From Pseudomonas knackmussii B13 (GTDB lineage Bacteria; Pseudomonadota; Gammaproteobacteria; Pseudomonadales; Pseudomonadaceae), in contig NZ_HG322950.1 of NCBI RefSeq assembly GCF_000689415.1, positions 4,905,501 through 4,969,500 on the forward strand: 64,000 nucleotides of DNA. The letters run 5' to 3'. The notes beneath the pieces are model-generated. The model was not told where the DNA came from, ran no database searches, and worked only from the letters and a program-made list of their open reading frames with translations. This document shows, one piece after another, positions 54,761 through 63,035 of the stretch. Position numbers and translations under genes: made by a program. Position 1 is the stretch's first letter. Each line of letters starts with the position of its first letter.

Positions 54761-55549
54761 TCACTGCTGCTTGGGCGCTACGCTCAGGCCGAAGTACTTG
54801 TTCGACAGCTGCTTGTAGTCGTCGCTGGCCAGCAGCTTGCCGATGGCGTCGTCGATCTGCGCCTTCAGCGCGGTGTCTTCCTTGCGCAGGCCGGCGCCCA
54901 CGCCACGGCCGAACACAGGGTCGTAGGGCACCTCGCCCTTGGAAACGATGCCCGCGGCCTTGGCATCCGGGGAATCGAGGAAGGCCTTCACGGCGACGCC
55001 GTCGGCCATCATCAGGTCGATGCGCCCGGCCACCAGGTCGGCGTTCACCGAGTCCTGGGTGTCGTAGTAGCGAACGTCGGCGATCTTCTCGTAATACTTC
55101 TTCAGGTAGCTGGAGCTCACGGTGGAGGTCTGCACGCCGATCACCTTGCCCTTCAGGCCCTCGGGGCTGATCTTGATCTCGCTGGCGGCAGGGGCGGCCA
55201 CGGCCACCGGGGTGTCGTAGTAGGGCACGCTGAAGGCGATCTGCTTCTCGCGTTCTTCGGTGATCGACATGGAATTGAAGATCACGTCGATCTTCTTCGA
55301 CAGCAGGGCCGGGATGATGCCGTCCCAGGCCACTTCGTCGATCTCGCACTGCGCCTTGAGCTCGGCGCAGACCTTCTGGATCAGGTCCGGCTCGAAGCCG
55401 GTCCACTTGCCGTCCGGCTGCTTCACCGAGAACGGCGGATAGGGTTCCGCCGCCAGGGCGAAGTGCAGGGTCTGCGCCTGCGCACTGGCCATGCCCGACG
55501 CCAGCAATGCCGTACCCACCAACCAACCGCAAAGACCATTCTTTTTCAT
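54761..55549 (-). CDS. Periplasmic amino-acid binding protein (ABC transporter)
   Basis: A 262-residue family-3 solute-binding protein. The signal peptide KNGLCGWLVGTALLASGMASAQA is followed by TLHFALAAEPYPPFSVKQPDGKWTGFEPDLI, and the ligand-binding Asp/Arg positions appear in AWDGIIPALLSKKIDVIFNSMSITEEREKQ. It most resembles the cationic amino acid binders, without a firm substrate. The ATG at 55549 starts the signal peptide. It lies between the ATPase/aminotransferase fusion and the permeases, 71 bases after the former. Confidence 0.86.
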   Translation of the reverse strand: MKKNGLCGWLVGTALLASGMASAQAQTLHFALAAEPYPPFSVKQPDGKWTGFEPDLIQKVCAELKAQCEIDEVAWDGIIPALLSKKIDVIFNSMSITEEREKQIAFSVPYYDTPVAVAAPAASEIKISPEGLKGKVIGVQTSTVSSSYLKKYYEKIADVRYYDTQDSVNADLVAGRIDLMMADGVAVKAFLDSPDAKAAGIVSKGEVPYDPVFGRGVGAGLRKEDTALKAQIDDAIGKLLASDDYKQLSNKYFGLSVAPKQQ

Positions 55550-55620
55550 GATGCCCCTTCCGCTTTCTTGTGGATTGTTGTGCTCGAAGCTTTTCATGGC
55601 AGCCGCGCGGGGCGGCTGGT

Positions 55621-57657
55621 TCAGCGATTCTGCTGCGCGTTGACGAACTGCCCGCAGCGTTCGCTGCGCGGCCGGCCGAAGACCTCCTCGGGCGTGCCCT
55701 CCTCCTCGATCAGCCCCTTGTGCAGGAAGGCCACGTGGCTGGATACGTCGCGGGCGAAGGCCATCTCGTGGGTCACCAGGATCATGGTGCGCCCCTCCTC
55801 GGCCAGCGAGCGGATCACCCGCAGCACTTCGCCGACCAGCTCCGGGTCGAGTGCCGAGGTCGGCTCGTCGAACAGCATGACCTTCGGTCGCACTGCCAGG
55901 GCGCGGGCAATAGCCACGCGCTGCTGCTGGCCGCCGGAGAGGAAGGCCGGGTACTCGTTGCGTTTCTCCGCCAGGCCGACACGCGCCAGCAATGCCTCGG
56001 CTCGGTCGCGAGCCTCGGCCTTGCTCTCGTGGAGGACGAAGGTCGGCGCCTCCATCAGGTTCTCCAGCACGGTGCGGTGCGGCCACAGGTTGAAGTTCTG
56101 GAACACCATGCCCAGCCGCGAGCGGATGCGAGTCAGTTGCTTCTGGTCGGCCACGCGCGGCTCGCCGTGGCGGTCCTGGTCGAGGCGGATGATCTCGCCA
56201 TCGACGGCGACGGTTCCGGCGTTCGGCACTTCCAGCATGTTGATGCAGCGCAGCAGGGTGCTCTTGCCCGAGCCGCTGGCGCCGATCAGCGAGATCACAC
56301 CGCCTTCGCTGGCCTTGAGCGAAACGCCCTTGAGCACCTCGAACTGGCCGAAGCGCTTGTGCAGGTCGACCACCTCGATTACCGGGTTGCTGGCGGGCTT
56401 GGCCGGCTCCTGTAGGAGCGGACCTTGTCCGCGATCAGACGCTGCGCGGTTCGGTTCGCGGATGAGATCCGCTCCTGCGGGCGCATGCGGCAGCTCTTCG
56501 ACGAACGCGAGGATGCGCTCGCAGGCCTCGGCCAGGGTCTCGTCGGCGAGGGTGAAGGACAGCCGCACGAAGCCATTGGCCTGCGGCCCGAAGGCGGCGG
56601 CGTCGAGCACCGACACGCCACGGGCGCGGAACAGTTGCCAGGCAAAGTCCAGCGAGCTGAGGCCGGTGCCGCGCACATCGACCATGACGAACATCCCGGC
56701 CTGCGGCGAAAGCAGCTTGAGCTTCGAGCTGCGCGACAACCGTTGCAGCACCAGGTCGCGGCGGCGGCGATAGACCTCGCGCATCGAGCTGGCGACTTCA
56801 TCGTGGGCGCGGACCGCCGCCAGCGCGGCCTCCTGCACGAAGCCCGGCAGGCCGTAGAGCATGTTCAGCGCGAGGTTTTCGATGTGCGCCACCAGCTTGG
56901 GTTCGGCGACCACCCAGCCGGCGCGCCAGCCGGTCATGGCGTGGGACTTGGACAGGCTGCCCAGGCTCAGGGTGCGTTCGGCCATGCCGGGCAGCGCGGC
57001 GAAGCTCTGGTGCGGCTGCTCGAAGGTCAGCGCCTCGTAGACCTCGTCGACCACCACCCAGAGGTCGTGGCGCTCGGCGACCGCGGCGATGGCGCGCAGC
57101 TCGTCCGGAGTCATGACCACGCCGGTGGGGTTGTTCGGGTTGGCGAAGAAGATCGCCTTGGTGCGCGGCGTGATGGCCGCTGCCAGGGCCTGCGCGTCGA
57201 GGCGGAAGCCGTCCTCGGCACGGGTCGGCACCGCTACCAGCTTGGCGCCGGTGGCCTTGAGGGTAGCTTCGTAGGTGACGTAGACCGGGTCGAAGACGAT
57301 CACCTCGTCCCCCGCCTCCAGCAGGCAGAGCGCGGCGGCGAACAGGGCGTTCTGCGCGCCGGCCAGGAGGATCACGTTGTCCGGCGCGACCTGCAGGTCG
57401 AAGCGCCGCCGGTAGAGATCGGCGATGGCCTGGCGCAGCTCCGGGCGGCCGGCCACGTCGCAGTAATGCGTATCGCCGGCGCGCAGCGAAGTCACCGCCG
57501 CTTCGGTGATGAACTCCGGCGTGGCGAAGTCCGGATCGCCGACGCTCAGCACTATCACGTCTTCGCCGGTGCGCTGGGCGGCCGTTGCGGCGTAGTGAAT
57601 ATCCCAGGCAGCAGTGCCTGGCCCGACCATCCTGTCCACAAGCGACGAATAACGCAT
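55621..57657 (-). CDS. Fused aminotransferase and ABC-transporter ATPase, joined by a translated REP pair
   Basis: A 678-residue open frame. Residues 1-390 are a class I/II PLP aminotransferase: NNPTGVVMTPDEL near 180 and the PLP lysine in TLSLGSLSKSHAMTGWRAGW near 238. Residues 435-678 are an ABC ATPase: Walker A GASGSGKST near 461, signature LSGGQQQRVAIARAL near 573, Walker B KVMLFDEPTSALDP, and the H-loop His in LVTHEMAF. The ~45-residue linker is encoded by a REP pair (56411-56478); no in-frame ATG, GTG or TTG lies between the domains, so the ATPase cannot have its own start unless the REP insertion is recent. Start ATG 57657. Confidence 0.82.
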   Translation of the reverse strand: MRYSSLVDRMVGPGTAAWDIHYAATAAQRTGEDVIVLSVGDPDFATPEFITEAAVTSLRAGDTHYCDVAGRPELRQAIADLYRRRFDLQVAPDNVILLAGAQNALFAAALCLLEAGDEVIVFDPVYVTYEATLKATGAKLVAVPTRAEDGFRLDAQALAAAITPRTKAIFFANPNNPTGVVMTPDELRAIAAVAERHDLWVVVDEVYEALTFEQPHQSFAALPGMAERTLSLGSLSKSHAMTGWRAGWVVAEPKLVAHIENLALNMLYGLPGFVQEAALAAVRAHDEVASSMREVYRRRRDLVLQRLSRSSKLKLLSPQAGMFVMVDVRGTGLSSLDFAWQLFRARGVSVLDAAAFGPQANGFVRLSFTLADETLAEACERILAFVEELPHAPAGADLIREPNRAASDRGQGPLLQEPAKPASNPVIEVVDLHKRFGQFEVLKGVSLKASEGGVISLIGASGSGKSTLLRCINMLEVPNAGTVAVDGEIIRLDQDRHGEPRVADQKQLTRIRSRLGMVFQNFNLWPHRTVLENLMEAPTFVLHESKAEARDRAEALLARVGLAEKRNEYPAFLSGGQQQRVAIARALAVRPKVMLFDEPTSALDPELVGEVLRVIRSLAEEGRTMILVTHEMAFARDVSSHVAFLHKGLIEEEGTPEEVFGRPRSERCGQFVNAQQNR
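56411..56478. repeat. REP pair inside the aminotransferase-ATPase frame
   Basis: TGTAGGAGCGGACCTTGTCC and GATGAGATCCGCTCCTGC are the two REP halves, separated by about 30 bases. The whole segment is translated in frame on the minus strand as the linker ADLIREP...SDRGQGPLLQEP. Confidence 0.88.
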
Positions 57658-57738
57658 GCAAGTGCCTCACCCGGAATGACGGAAGCCGTCGGTGCGACAC
57701 ATCGTCCGGCGGCCAGTGCGAGCCACCATAGACCCGAA

Positions 57739-57787
57739 TGAACGAGTGTTCAACAGTATTTTCCGGCCAATTTGAGCGGCCGTTCAA
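57739..57787. promoter_or_regulatory. Two palindromes before the fusion gene, possible TetR operators
   Basis: TGAACGAGTGTTCA at 57739-57752 (arms TGAAC/GTTCA) and TTGAGCGGCCGTTCAA at 57772-57787 (one mismatch pair) lie 82 and 115 bases upstream of the start at 57657. They share TGAAC/GTTCA halves and could bind the TetR regulator encoded at 52614, but that is inference. The remaining bases of the 337-base spacer 57658-57994 hold the arnB promoter region. Confidence 0.4.
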
Positions 57788-57926
57788 TGCGCCCCGAGAT
57801 AGAGCGGCCGGGCCCTGCAGGCCCCATTCGCGGGCACTGAAATCCCCCGTGGAAGTTAAGCGACAGCTCGGTACACTCAGGATTCAAGGAAGTAGCGACA
57901 AATTCGGAACTCGGACATAACGGGTT

Positions 57927-57942
57927 CTTAACGATCACTTCG
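57927..57942 (+). promoter_or_regulatory. Weak PmrA-box-like direct repeat before arnB
   Basis: CTTAA at 57927-57931 and CTTCG at 57938-57942, eleven bases apart, match the PmrA box (two CTTAA halves five bases apart) at the first half only. arn operons are PmrA- or PhoP-controlled in Pseudomonas. The site is 53 bases before the arnB start. Confidence 0.25.
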
Positions 57943-57994
57943 CTAGCATTCGACCCCGAATTGTTAGCTTGCCGGTCAAAGTCGAGGCCATTGC

Positions 57995-59134
57995 ATGGAA
58001 AACGCGTTCCTCCCCTTCTCGCGCCCGAGCATCGGTGCCGAGGAAATCCAAGCCGTCACCGAGGTACTGGGCTCCGGCTGGATCACCACCGGACCGAAGA
58101 ACCAGGCCCTGGAGCAGCGCTTCGCCGAATACGTCGGCTGCAAGCACGCGGTAGCCGTCGCCTCCGCCACCGGCGGCATGCACATCGCCCTGCTGGCGCT
58201 GGGCATCGGCCCGGGTGACGAGGTCATCACCCCGTCGCAGACCTGGGTGTCCACCGCCAACATGATCTGCCTGCTCGGCGCTACCCCGGTGTTCGTCGAT
58301 GTCGACCGCGACACCCTGATGACCGACGCCGCGCGCATCGAAGCGGCCATCACCCCGCGCACCAAGGCGATCATCCCGGTGCACTACGCCGGCGCCTCTT
58401 TCGACCTCGACCCGCTCTACGCCCTGGCCGAGAAGCACGGCATCGCCGTGATCGAGGACGCCGCCCACGCCGCCGGCACCCGTTACAAAGGCCGTCATGT
58501 CGGCTCGCGCGGCTCGGCGATCTTCTCCTTCCACGCGATCAAGAACATGACCTGCGCGGAAGGCGGCATGTTCGTCACCGACGACGAGGCCCTGGCCAAT
58601 CGCGTGCGCACCTTGAAGTTCCACGGCCTGGGCGTGGACGCCTATGACCGCCTGACCCACGGCCGCAAGCCGCAGGCGCAGGTGGTGGAGCCGGGTTTCA
58701 AGTACAACCTGACCGACATCAACGCGGCCATAGCGCTGGTGCAGCTGCACCGCCTGGACGAGATCAACGCGCGCCGCACCGAACTGGCCCTGGCCTACCG
58801 CGAGCGCCTGGCGCACCTGCCGGTGCAGCCGCTGGCCCTGCCGGATTACCCGCAACAGCATGCCTGGCACCTGTTCATCGTGCGTATCGACGAAGACGCC
58901 TGCGGCATGAACCGCGAGGCCTTCATGCAGGCCCTGCAGCAACACCAGATCGGCACCGGCATCCACTTCGTCGCCACCCACCTGCACACCTGGTACCGCC
59001 AACGCTTCCCCGGGGTCAGCCTGCCCAACACCGAGTGGAACTCGGCGCGGCTGTGCTCGATCCCGCTGTTCCCCGACATGACCGACGCCGATCTGGACCG
59101 TGTGGTCGGGGCCTTCGAAACCATCCTTCGGTAA
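57995..59134 (+). CDS. arnB: UDP-Ara4O aminotransferase ArnB
   Basis: A 379-residue PLP enzyme that converts UDP-4-keto-arabinose to UDP-4-amino-4-deoxy-arabinose. DegT/DnrJ/EryC1 fold; the PLP lysine is in FSFHAIKNMTCAEGGMFV near residue 182, and TGPKNQALEQRFAEYVGCKHAVAVASATGGMHIAL at about residue 33 is typical. It is the first gene of arnBCADT. Cytoplasmic. arnC follows after six bases. Confidence 0.94.
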   Translation: MENAFLPFSRPSIGAEEIQAVTEVLGSGWITTGPKNQALEQRFAEYVGCKHAVAVASATGGMHIALLALGIGPGDEVITPSQTWVSTANMICLLGATPVFVDVDRDTLMTDAARIEAAITPRTKAIIPVHYAGASFDLDPLYALAEKHGIAVIEDAAHAAGTRYKGRHVGSRGSAIFSFHAIKNMTCAEGGMFVTDDEALANRVRTLKFHGLGVDAYDRLTHGRKPQAQVVEPGFKYNLTDINAAIALVQLHRLDEINARRTELALAYRERLAHLPVQPLALPDYPQQHAWHLFIVRIDEDACGMNREAFMQALQQHQIGTGIHFVATHLHTWYRQRFPGVSLPNTEWNSARLCSIPLFPDMTDADLDRVVGAFETILR

Positions 59135-59140
59135 TAGCTC

Positions 59141-60148
59141 GTGAAACCCTATCCGATCGACCGCGTCTCCGTGGTCATCCCCGTCTACAACGAAGAAGCC
59201 AGCCTGCCCGAGCTGCTGCGCCGCACCGACGCGGCCTGCCGCCAGCTCGGCCGCGACTACGAGATCGTGCTGATCGACGACGGTAGCCGCGACCGCTCCG
59301 CCGAGCTCCTCCAGGAAGCCGCCGAGGCGCCTGGCAGCCACGTGCTGGCAGTCATCCTCAACCGCAACTACGGCCAGCACGCGGCGATCATGGCCGGCTT
59401 CGAGCATTGCAGCGGCGACGTGGTGATCACCATCGACGCCGACCTGCAGAACCCGCCGGAAGAAATCCCGCGCCTGGTCGAGCAGGCCGCGCTGGGCTAC
59501 GACGTGGTCGGCACCGTCCGCCAGAATCGCCAGGACTCGGCCCTGCGCCGCTGGCCGTCGCGCCTCATCAACATGGCCGTGCAGCGCTCCACCGGCGTCG
59601 CCATGAGCGACTACGGCTGCATGCTGCGCGCCTACCGCCGTGGCATCGTCGAAGCCATGCTGGCCTGCCGCGAGCGCAGCACCTTCATCCCGATCCTGGC
59701 CAACAGCTTCGCCCGCCACACCACCGAGATCATGGTCGGCCACGCCGAGCGCGAGCATGGCGAGTCGAAATACGACTTCCTGCGCCTGATCAACCTGATG
59801 TTCGACCTGGTCACCTGCATGACCACCACCCCGCTGCGCCTGCTCAGCCTGGTCGGTGGCGGCATGGCACTGGCCGGTTTCGCCTTCGGCCTGCTGCTGC
59901 TCATGCTGCGCGTGCTGTTCGGCGCCGCCTGGGCCGGCGACGGCGTGTTCGTACTCTTCGCCGTGCTGTTCATGTTCACCGGGGTACAGCTGGTCGGCAT
60001 GGGCCTGCTCGGCGAATACCTGGGCCGCGTCTACAACGACGTACGGGCCCGCCCACGTTTCTTCGTCGAGCGCGTGCTGCGCGGCCAGGCCCTGCCTGGC
60101 AACACCCCCGCATCCCTTTCTCCTGTAGTTGAGTCCCTCGCCAAATGA
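59141..60148 (+). CDS. arnC: Undecaprenyl-phosphate Ara4FN transferase ArnC
   Basis: A 335-residue GT2 glycosyltransferase that moves formylated 4-amino-arabinose from UDP to undecaprenyl phosphate at the inner membrane. DDGSRD near residue 46, the DxD region DADLQNPPEEIP near residue 97, and two C-terminal helices (about 230-255 and 265-290) match the family. The start at 59141 is GTG (GTGAAACCCTATCC). The stop overlaps the arnA start by four bases (ATGA). Confidence 0.93.
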   Translation: MKPYPIDRVSVVIPVYNEEASLPELLRRTDAACRQLGRDYEIVLIDDGSRDRSAELLQEAAEAPGSHVLAVILNRNYGQHAAIMAGFEHCSGDVVITIDADLQNPPEEIPRLVEQAALGYDVVGTVRQNRQDSALRRWPSRLINMAVQRSTGVAMSDYGCMLRAYRRGIVEAMLACRERSTFIPILANSFARHTTEIMVGHAEREHGESKYDFLRLINLMFDLVTCMTTTPLRLLSLVGGGMALAGFAFGLLLLMLRVLFGAAWAGDGVFVLFAVLFMFTGVQLVGMGLLGEYLGRVYNDVRARPRFFVERVLRGQALPGNTPASLSPVVESLAK

Positions 60149-62154
60149 CCGCCAAGACCATCGTTTTCGCCTATCACGACATCGGCTGCGCCGGCATCGA
60201 GGCCCTGTTGGCCGCTGGCTACCAGATCGATGCTGTCTTCACCCACGCGGACGACCCGCGCGAGAACCGCTTCTTCGGCTCGGTAGCCCAGCTCTGCGCC
60301 CTGCGCGGCATCCCGGTGCACGCGCCGGAAGACGTCAACCACCCGCTGTGGATCTCGCGCATCCGCGAACTGCAGCCGCAGTACATCTTCTCCTTCTACT
60401 ACCGCAACCTGCTCGGCGAAGAGCTGCTGGCCTGCGCCAGCCAAGGCGCCTTCAACCTGCACGGCTCGCTGCTGCCGCGCTACCGTGGCCGCGCCCCGGC
60501 GAACTGGGTGCTGGTCAACGGCGAGACCGAGACCGGCGTGACCCTGCACCGCATGGTCAAGCGCCCGGACGCCGGCGCCATCGTCGCCCAGCAACGCGTC
60601 GCCATCGCTGACGAAGACACCGCGCTGAGCCTGCACGGCAAGCTGCGCGAAGCCTCCCGCGAGCTGCTCGGCAAGACCCTGCCGGCGCTGCTCAAGGGTG
60701 ACGTCCAGGAAACCGCACAGGACGAGAGCAAGGCCAGCTACTTCGGCCGCCGCACCCCGGCCGACGGCCAGATCGACTGGAACCGCCCGGCCCGCGAACT
60801 GCACAACCTGGTGCGCGCAGTCACCCAGCCGTACCCGGGCGCCTTCGCCCCGGTCGGCGAGCGCAAGCTGATCGTCTGGAGCTCGAAAGTGGTCGCCGGC
60901 AACGACGGCCGCCCGGCCGGCAGCGTGCTGAGCGCCGATCCGCTGCGCATCGCCTGCGGCCAGGACAGCCTTGAAGTCCTCGCCGGCCAGCAAGGCGACG
61001 CCGGCCTGTTCCTCGCCGGCCCGCAACTGGCCCGCGAAATGGGCCTGGTGGAAGGCTCGAAGCTGTATTCGGTGAGCAAGCCCAAGCGCAAGACCCGCGT
61101 GCTGATCCTCGGCGTCAACGGCTTCATCGGCAACCACCTGTCCGAGCGCCTGCTGCGCGACGGCAACTACGAGGTCTACGGCCTGGACATCGGCTCGGAC
61201 GCCATCGAGCGCCTGAAGACCAACCCGGACTTCCACTTCGTCGAAGGCGACATCAGCATCCATACCGAGTGGATCGAGTACCACATCAAGAAGTGCGACG
61301 TGGTCCTGCCGCTGGTGGCCATCGCCACCCCGATCGAATACACCCGCAACCCGCTGCGCGTGTTCGAACTGGACTTCGAGGAAAACCTCAAGCTGGTCCG
61401 CTACTGCGTGAAGTACAACAAGCGCGTGATCTTCCCCTCGACCTCCGAGGTGTACGGCATGTGCACCGACCCGAACTTCGACGAAGACAAGTCGAACCTG
61501 GTGGTCGGCCCGATCAACAAGCAGCGCTGGATCTACTCGGTCTCCAAGCAACTGCTCGACCGCGTCATCTGGGCCTACGGCCAGAAGGGCCTGAGCTTCA
61601 CCCTGTTCCGTCCGTTCAACTGGATGGGCCCGCGCCTGGACCGCCTGGACTCCGCGCGCATCGGCTCCTCGCGCGCCATCACCCAGCTGATCCTGCACCT
61701 CGTGGAAGGCACCCCGATCCGCCTAGTCGACGGCGGCGCGCAGAAGCGCTGCTTCACCGACGTGGTGGACGGCATCGAGGCGCTGGCGCGCATCGTCGAC
61801 AACGAAGGCGGCCGCTGCAACGGGCAGATCGTCAACATCGGCAACCCGGACAACGAAGCCAGCATCCGTGAGCTGGGCGAGGAGCTGCTGCGCCAGTTCG
61901 AAGCCCACCCGCTGCGTAGCAACTTCCCGCCCTTCGCCGGCTTCCGCGAAGTGGAAAGCCGCACCTTCTACGGCGACGGCTACCAGGACGTGTCGCACCG
62001 CAAGCCGAGCATCGAGAACGCTCGCCGCCTGCTGAACTGGGAACCGACCGTGCACATGCGCGAAACCATCGCCAAGACCCTGGACTTCTTCCTCCGCGAG
62101 GCCATCGCCGAGCAGGAAGCAGCCAAGGCGGCGAAGGCGGGGAACAACGCCTGA
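60145..62154 (+). CDS. arnA: Bifunctional formyltransferase/UDP-GlcA decarboxylase ArnA
   Basis: A 669-residue cytoplasmic enzyme. The N-terminal ~300 residues formylate UDP-Ara4N with the catalytic segment NLHGSLLPRYRGRAPANWVLVNGE (His near residue 104). The C-terminal ~350 residues oxidatively decarboxylate UDP-glucuronate: Rossmann GVNGFIGNHL near residue 325 and the catalytic Y-x-x-x-K in WIYSVSKQLLDR near 463. It overlaps arnC by four bases and arnD by one. Confidence 0.95.
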   Translation: MTAKTIVFAYHDIGCAGIEALLAAGYQIDAVFTHADDPRENRFFGSVAQLCALRGIPVHAPEDVNHPLWISRIRELQPQYIFSFYYRNLLGEELLACASQGAFNLHGSLLPRYRGRAPANWVLVNGETETGVTLHRMVKRPDAGAIVAQQRVAIADEDTALSLHGKLREASRELLGKTLPALLKGDVQETAQDESKASYFGRRTPADGQIDWNRPARELHNLVRAVTQPYPGAFAPVGERKLIVWSSKVVAGNDGRPAGSVLSADPLRIACGQDSLEVLAGQQGDAGLFLAGPQLAREMGLVEGSKLYSVSKPKRKTRVLILGVNGFIGNHLSERLLRDGNYEVYGLDIGSDAIERLKTNPDFHFVEGDISIHTEWIEYHIKKCDVVLPLVAIATPIEYTRNPLRVFELDFEENLKLVRYCVKYNKRVIFPSTSEVYGMCTDPNFDEDKSNLVVGPINKQRWIYSVSKQLLDRVIWAYGQKGLSFTLFRPFNWMGPRLDRLDSARIGSSRAITQLILHLVEGTPIRLVDGGAQKRCFTDVVDGIEALARIVDNEGGRCNGQIVNIGNPDNEASIRELGEELLRQFEAHPLRSNFPPFAGFREVESRTFYGDGYQDVSHRKPSIENARRLLNWEPTVHMRETIAKTLDFFLREAIAEQEAAKAAKAGNNA

Positions 62155-63035
62155 TGCAGGCGGGTCTGCGCATCGACGTCGACACCTACCGCGGCACCCG
62201 TGAAGGCGTGCCGCGGTTGCTCGAACTGCTCGACGAAGCCGGAATCAAGGCGACCTTCTTCTTCAGCGTCGGCCCGGACAACATGGGCCGGCACCTGTGG
62301 CGCCTGGTGCGTCCGCAGTTCTTCTGGAAGATGCTGCGTTCCAAGGCCGCCAGCCTCTATGGCTGGGACATCCTGCTGGCCGGCACCGCCTGGCCCGGCA
62401 AGCCGATCGGTCGCGATTTCGGCCACCTGATGCGCAAAGCCCAGGAGGCCGGCCACGAGGTCGGCCTGCACGCCTGGGACCACCACGGCTGGCAGGCCAA
62501 CGCCGGCACCTGGAGCGCCGATCAGCTGCACAAGCAGATCGCGCTCGGGGTGGACACCCTCAGCGACATCCTCGGCCAGCGCGTGGACTGCTCGGCCGTA
62601 GCCGGCTGGCGCGCCGACGAACGCACCGTGCAAGCCAAGGAAGCCTTCGGCTTCCGCTACAACAGCGATTGCCGCGGCACCTCGCTGTTCCGCCCGCGCC
62701 TGGCGGACGGCAGCCTGGGCACCGCGCAGGTCCCGGTGGACATGCCGACCTACGACGAAGTGGTAGGCCCGAACCTGGCCGCCGCCGACTTCAACGACTT
62801 CATCCTGCGGCGCTTCAGGGCCGACGCACTGAACGTCTACACCATTCATGCCGAAGTGGAAGGAATCCTCATGGCAGAACAATTCCGCCAGTTGCTGGGC
62901 CGCGCCCGGCAGGGCGACATTCATTTCCAGCCGCTGGGCCAGCTGCTGCCGACCGATCCGGCGGCGCTCCCCGCGGGCCAACTGACGCGCGGCACGCTGG
63001 AAGGCCGCGAGGGCTGGCTCGGGGTCCAACGATGA
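62154..63035 (+). CDS. arnD: Deformylase ArnD (polysaccharide deacetylase family)
   Basis: A 293-residue inner-membrane-associated deacetylase that removes the formyl group from undecaprenyl-phosphate-Ara4FN. The metal site starts in LRIDVDTYRGTREGVPRLLELL near residue 4, with AGHEVGLHAWDHHGWQ (His near 105) and GWRADERTV near 155. The ATG at 62154 overlaps the arnA stop (TGATG). arnT starts within its stop (ATGA at 63032). Confidence 0.92.
   Translation: MQAGLRIDVDTYRGTREGVPRLLELLDEAGIKATFFFSVGPDNMGRHLWRLVRPQFFWKMLRSKAASLYGWDILLAGTAWPGKPIGRDFGHLMRKAQEAGHEVGLHAWDHHGWQANAGTWSADQLHKQIALGVDTLSDILGQRVDCSAVAGWRADERTVQAKEAFGFRYNSDCRGTSLFRPRLADGSLGTAQVPVDMPTYDEVVGPNLAAADFNDFILRRFRADALNVYTIHAEVEGILMAEQFRQLLGRARQGDIHFQPLGQLLPTDPAALPAGQLTRGTLEGREGWLGVQR

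Noticed and set aside
54711..55532. A fusion of the HisQ-type permease with a long N-terminal part
   Set aside because: The extension is a shifted-frame reading of the binding-protein gene; the permease has its own ATG and ribosome site at 54710.
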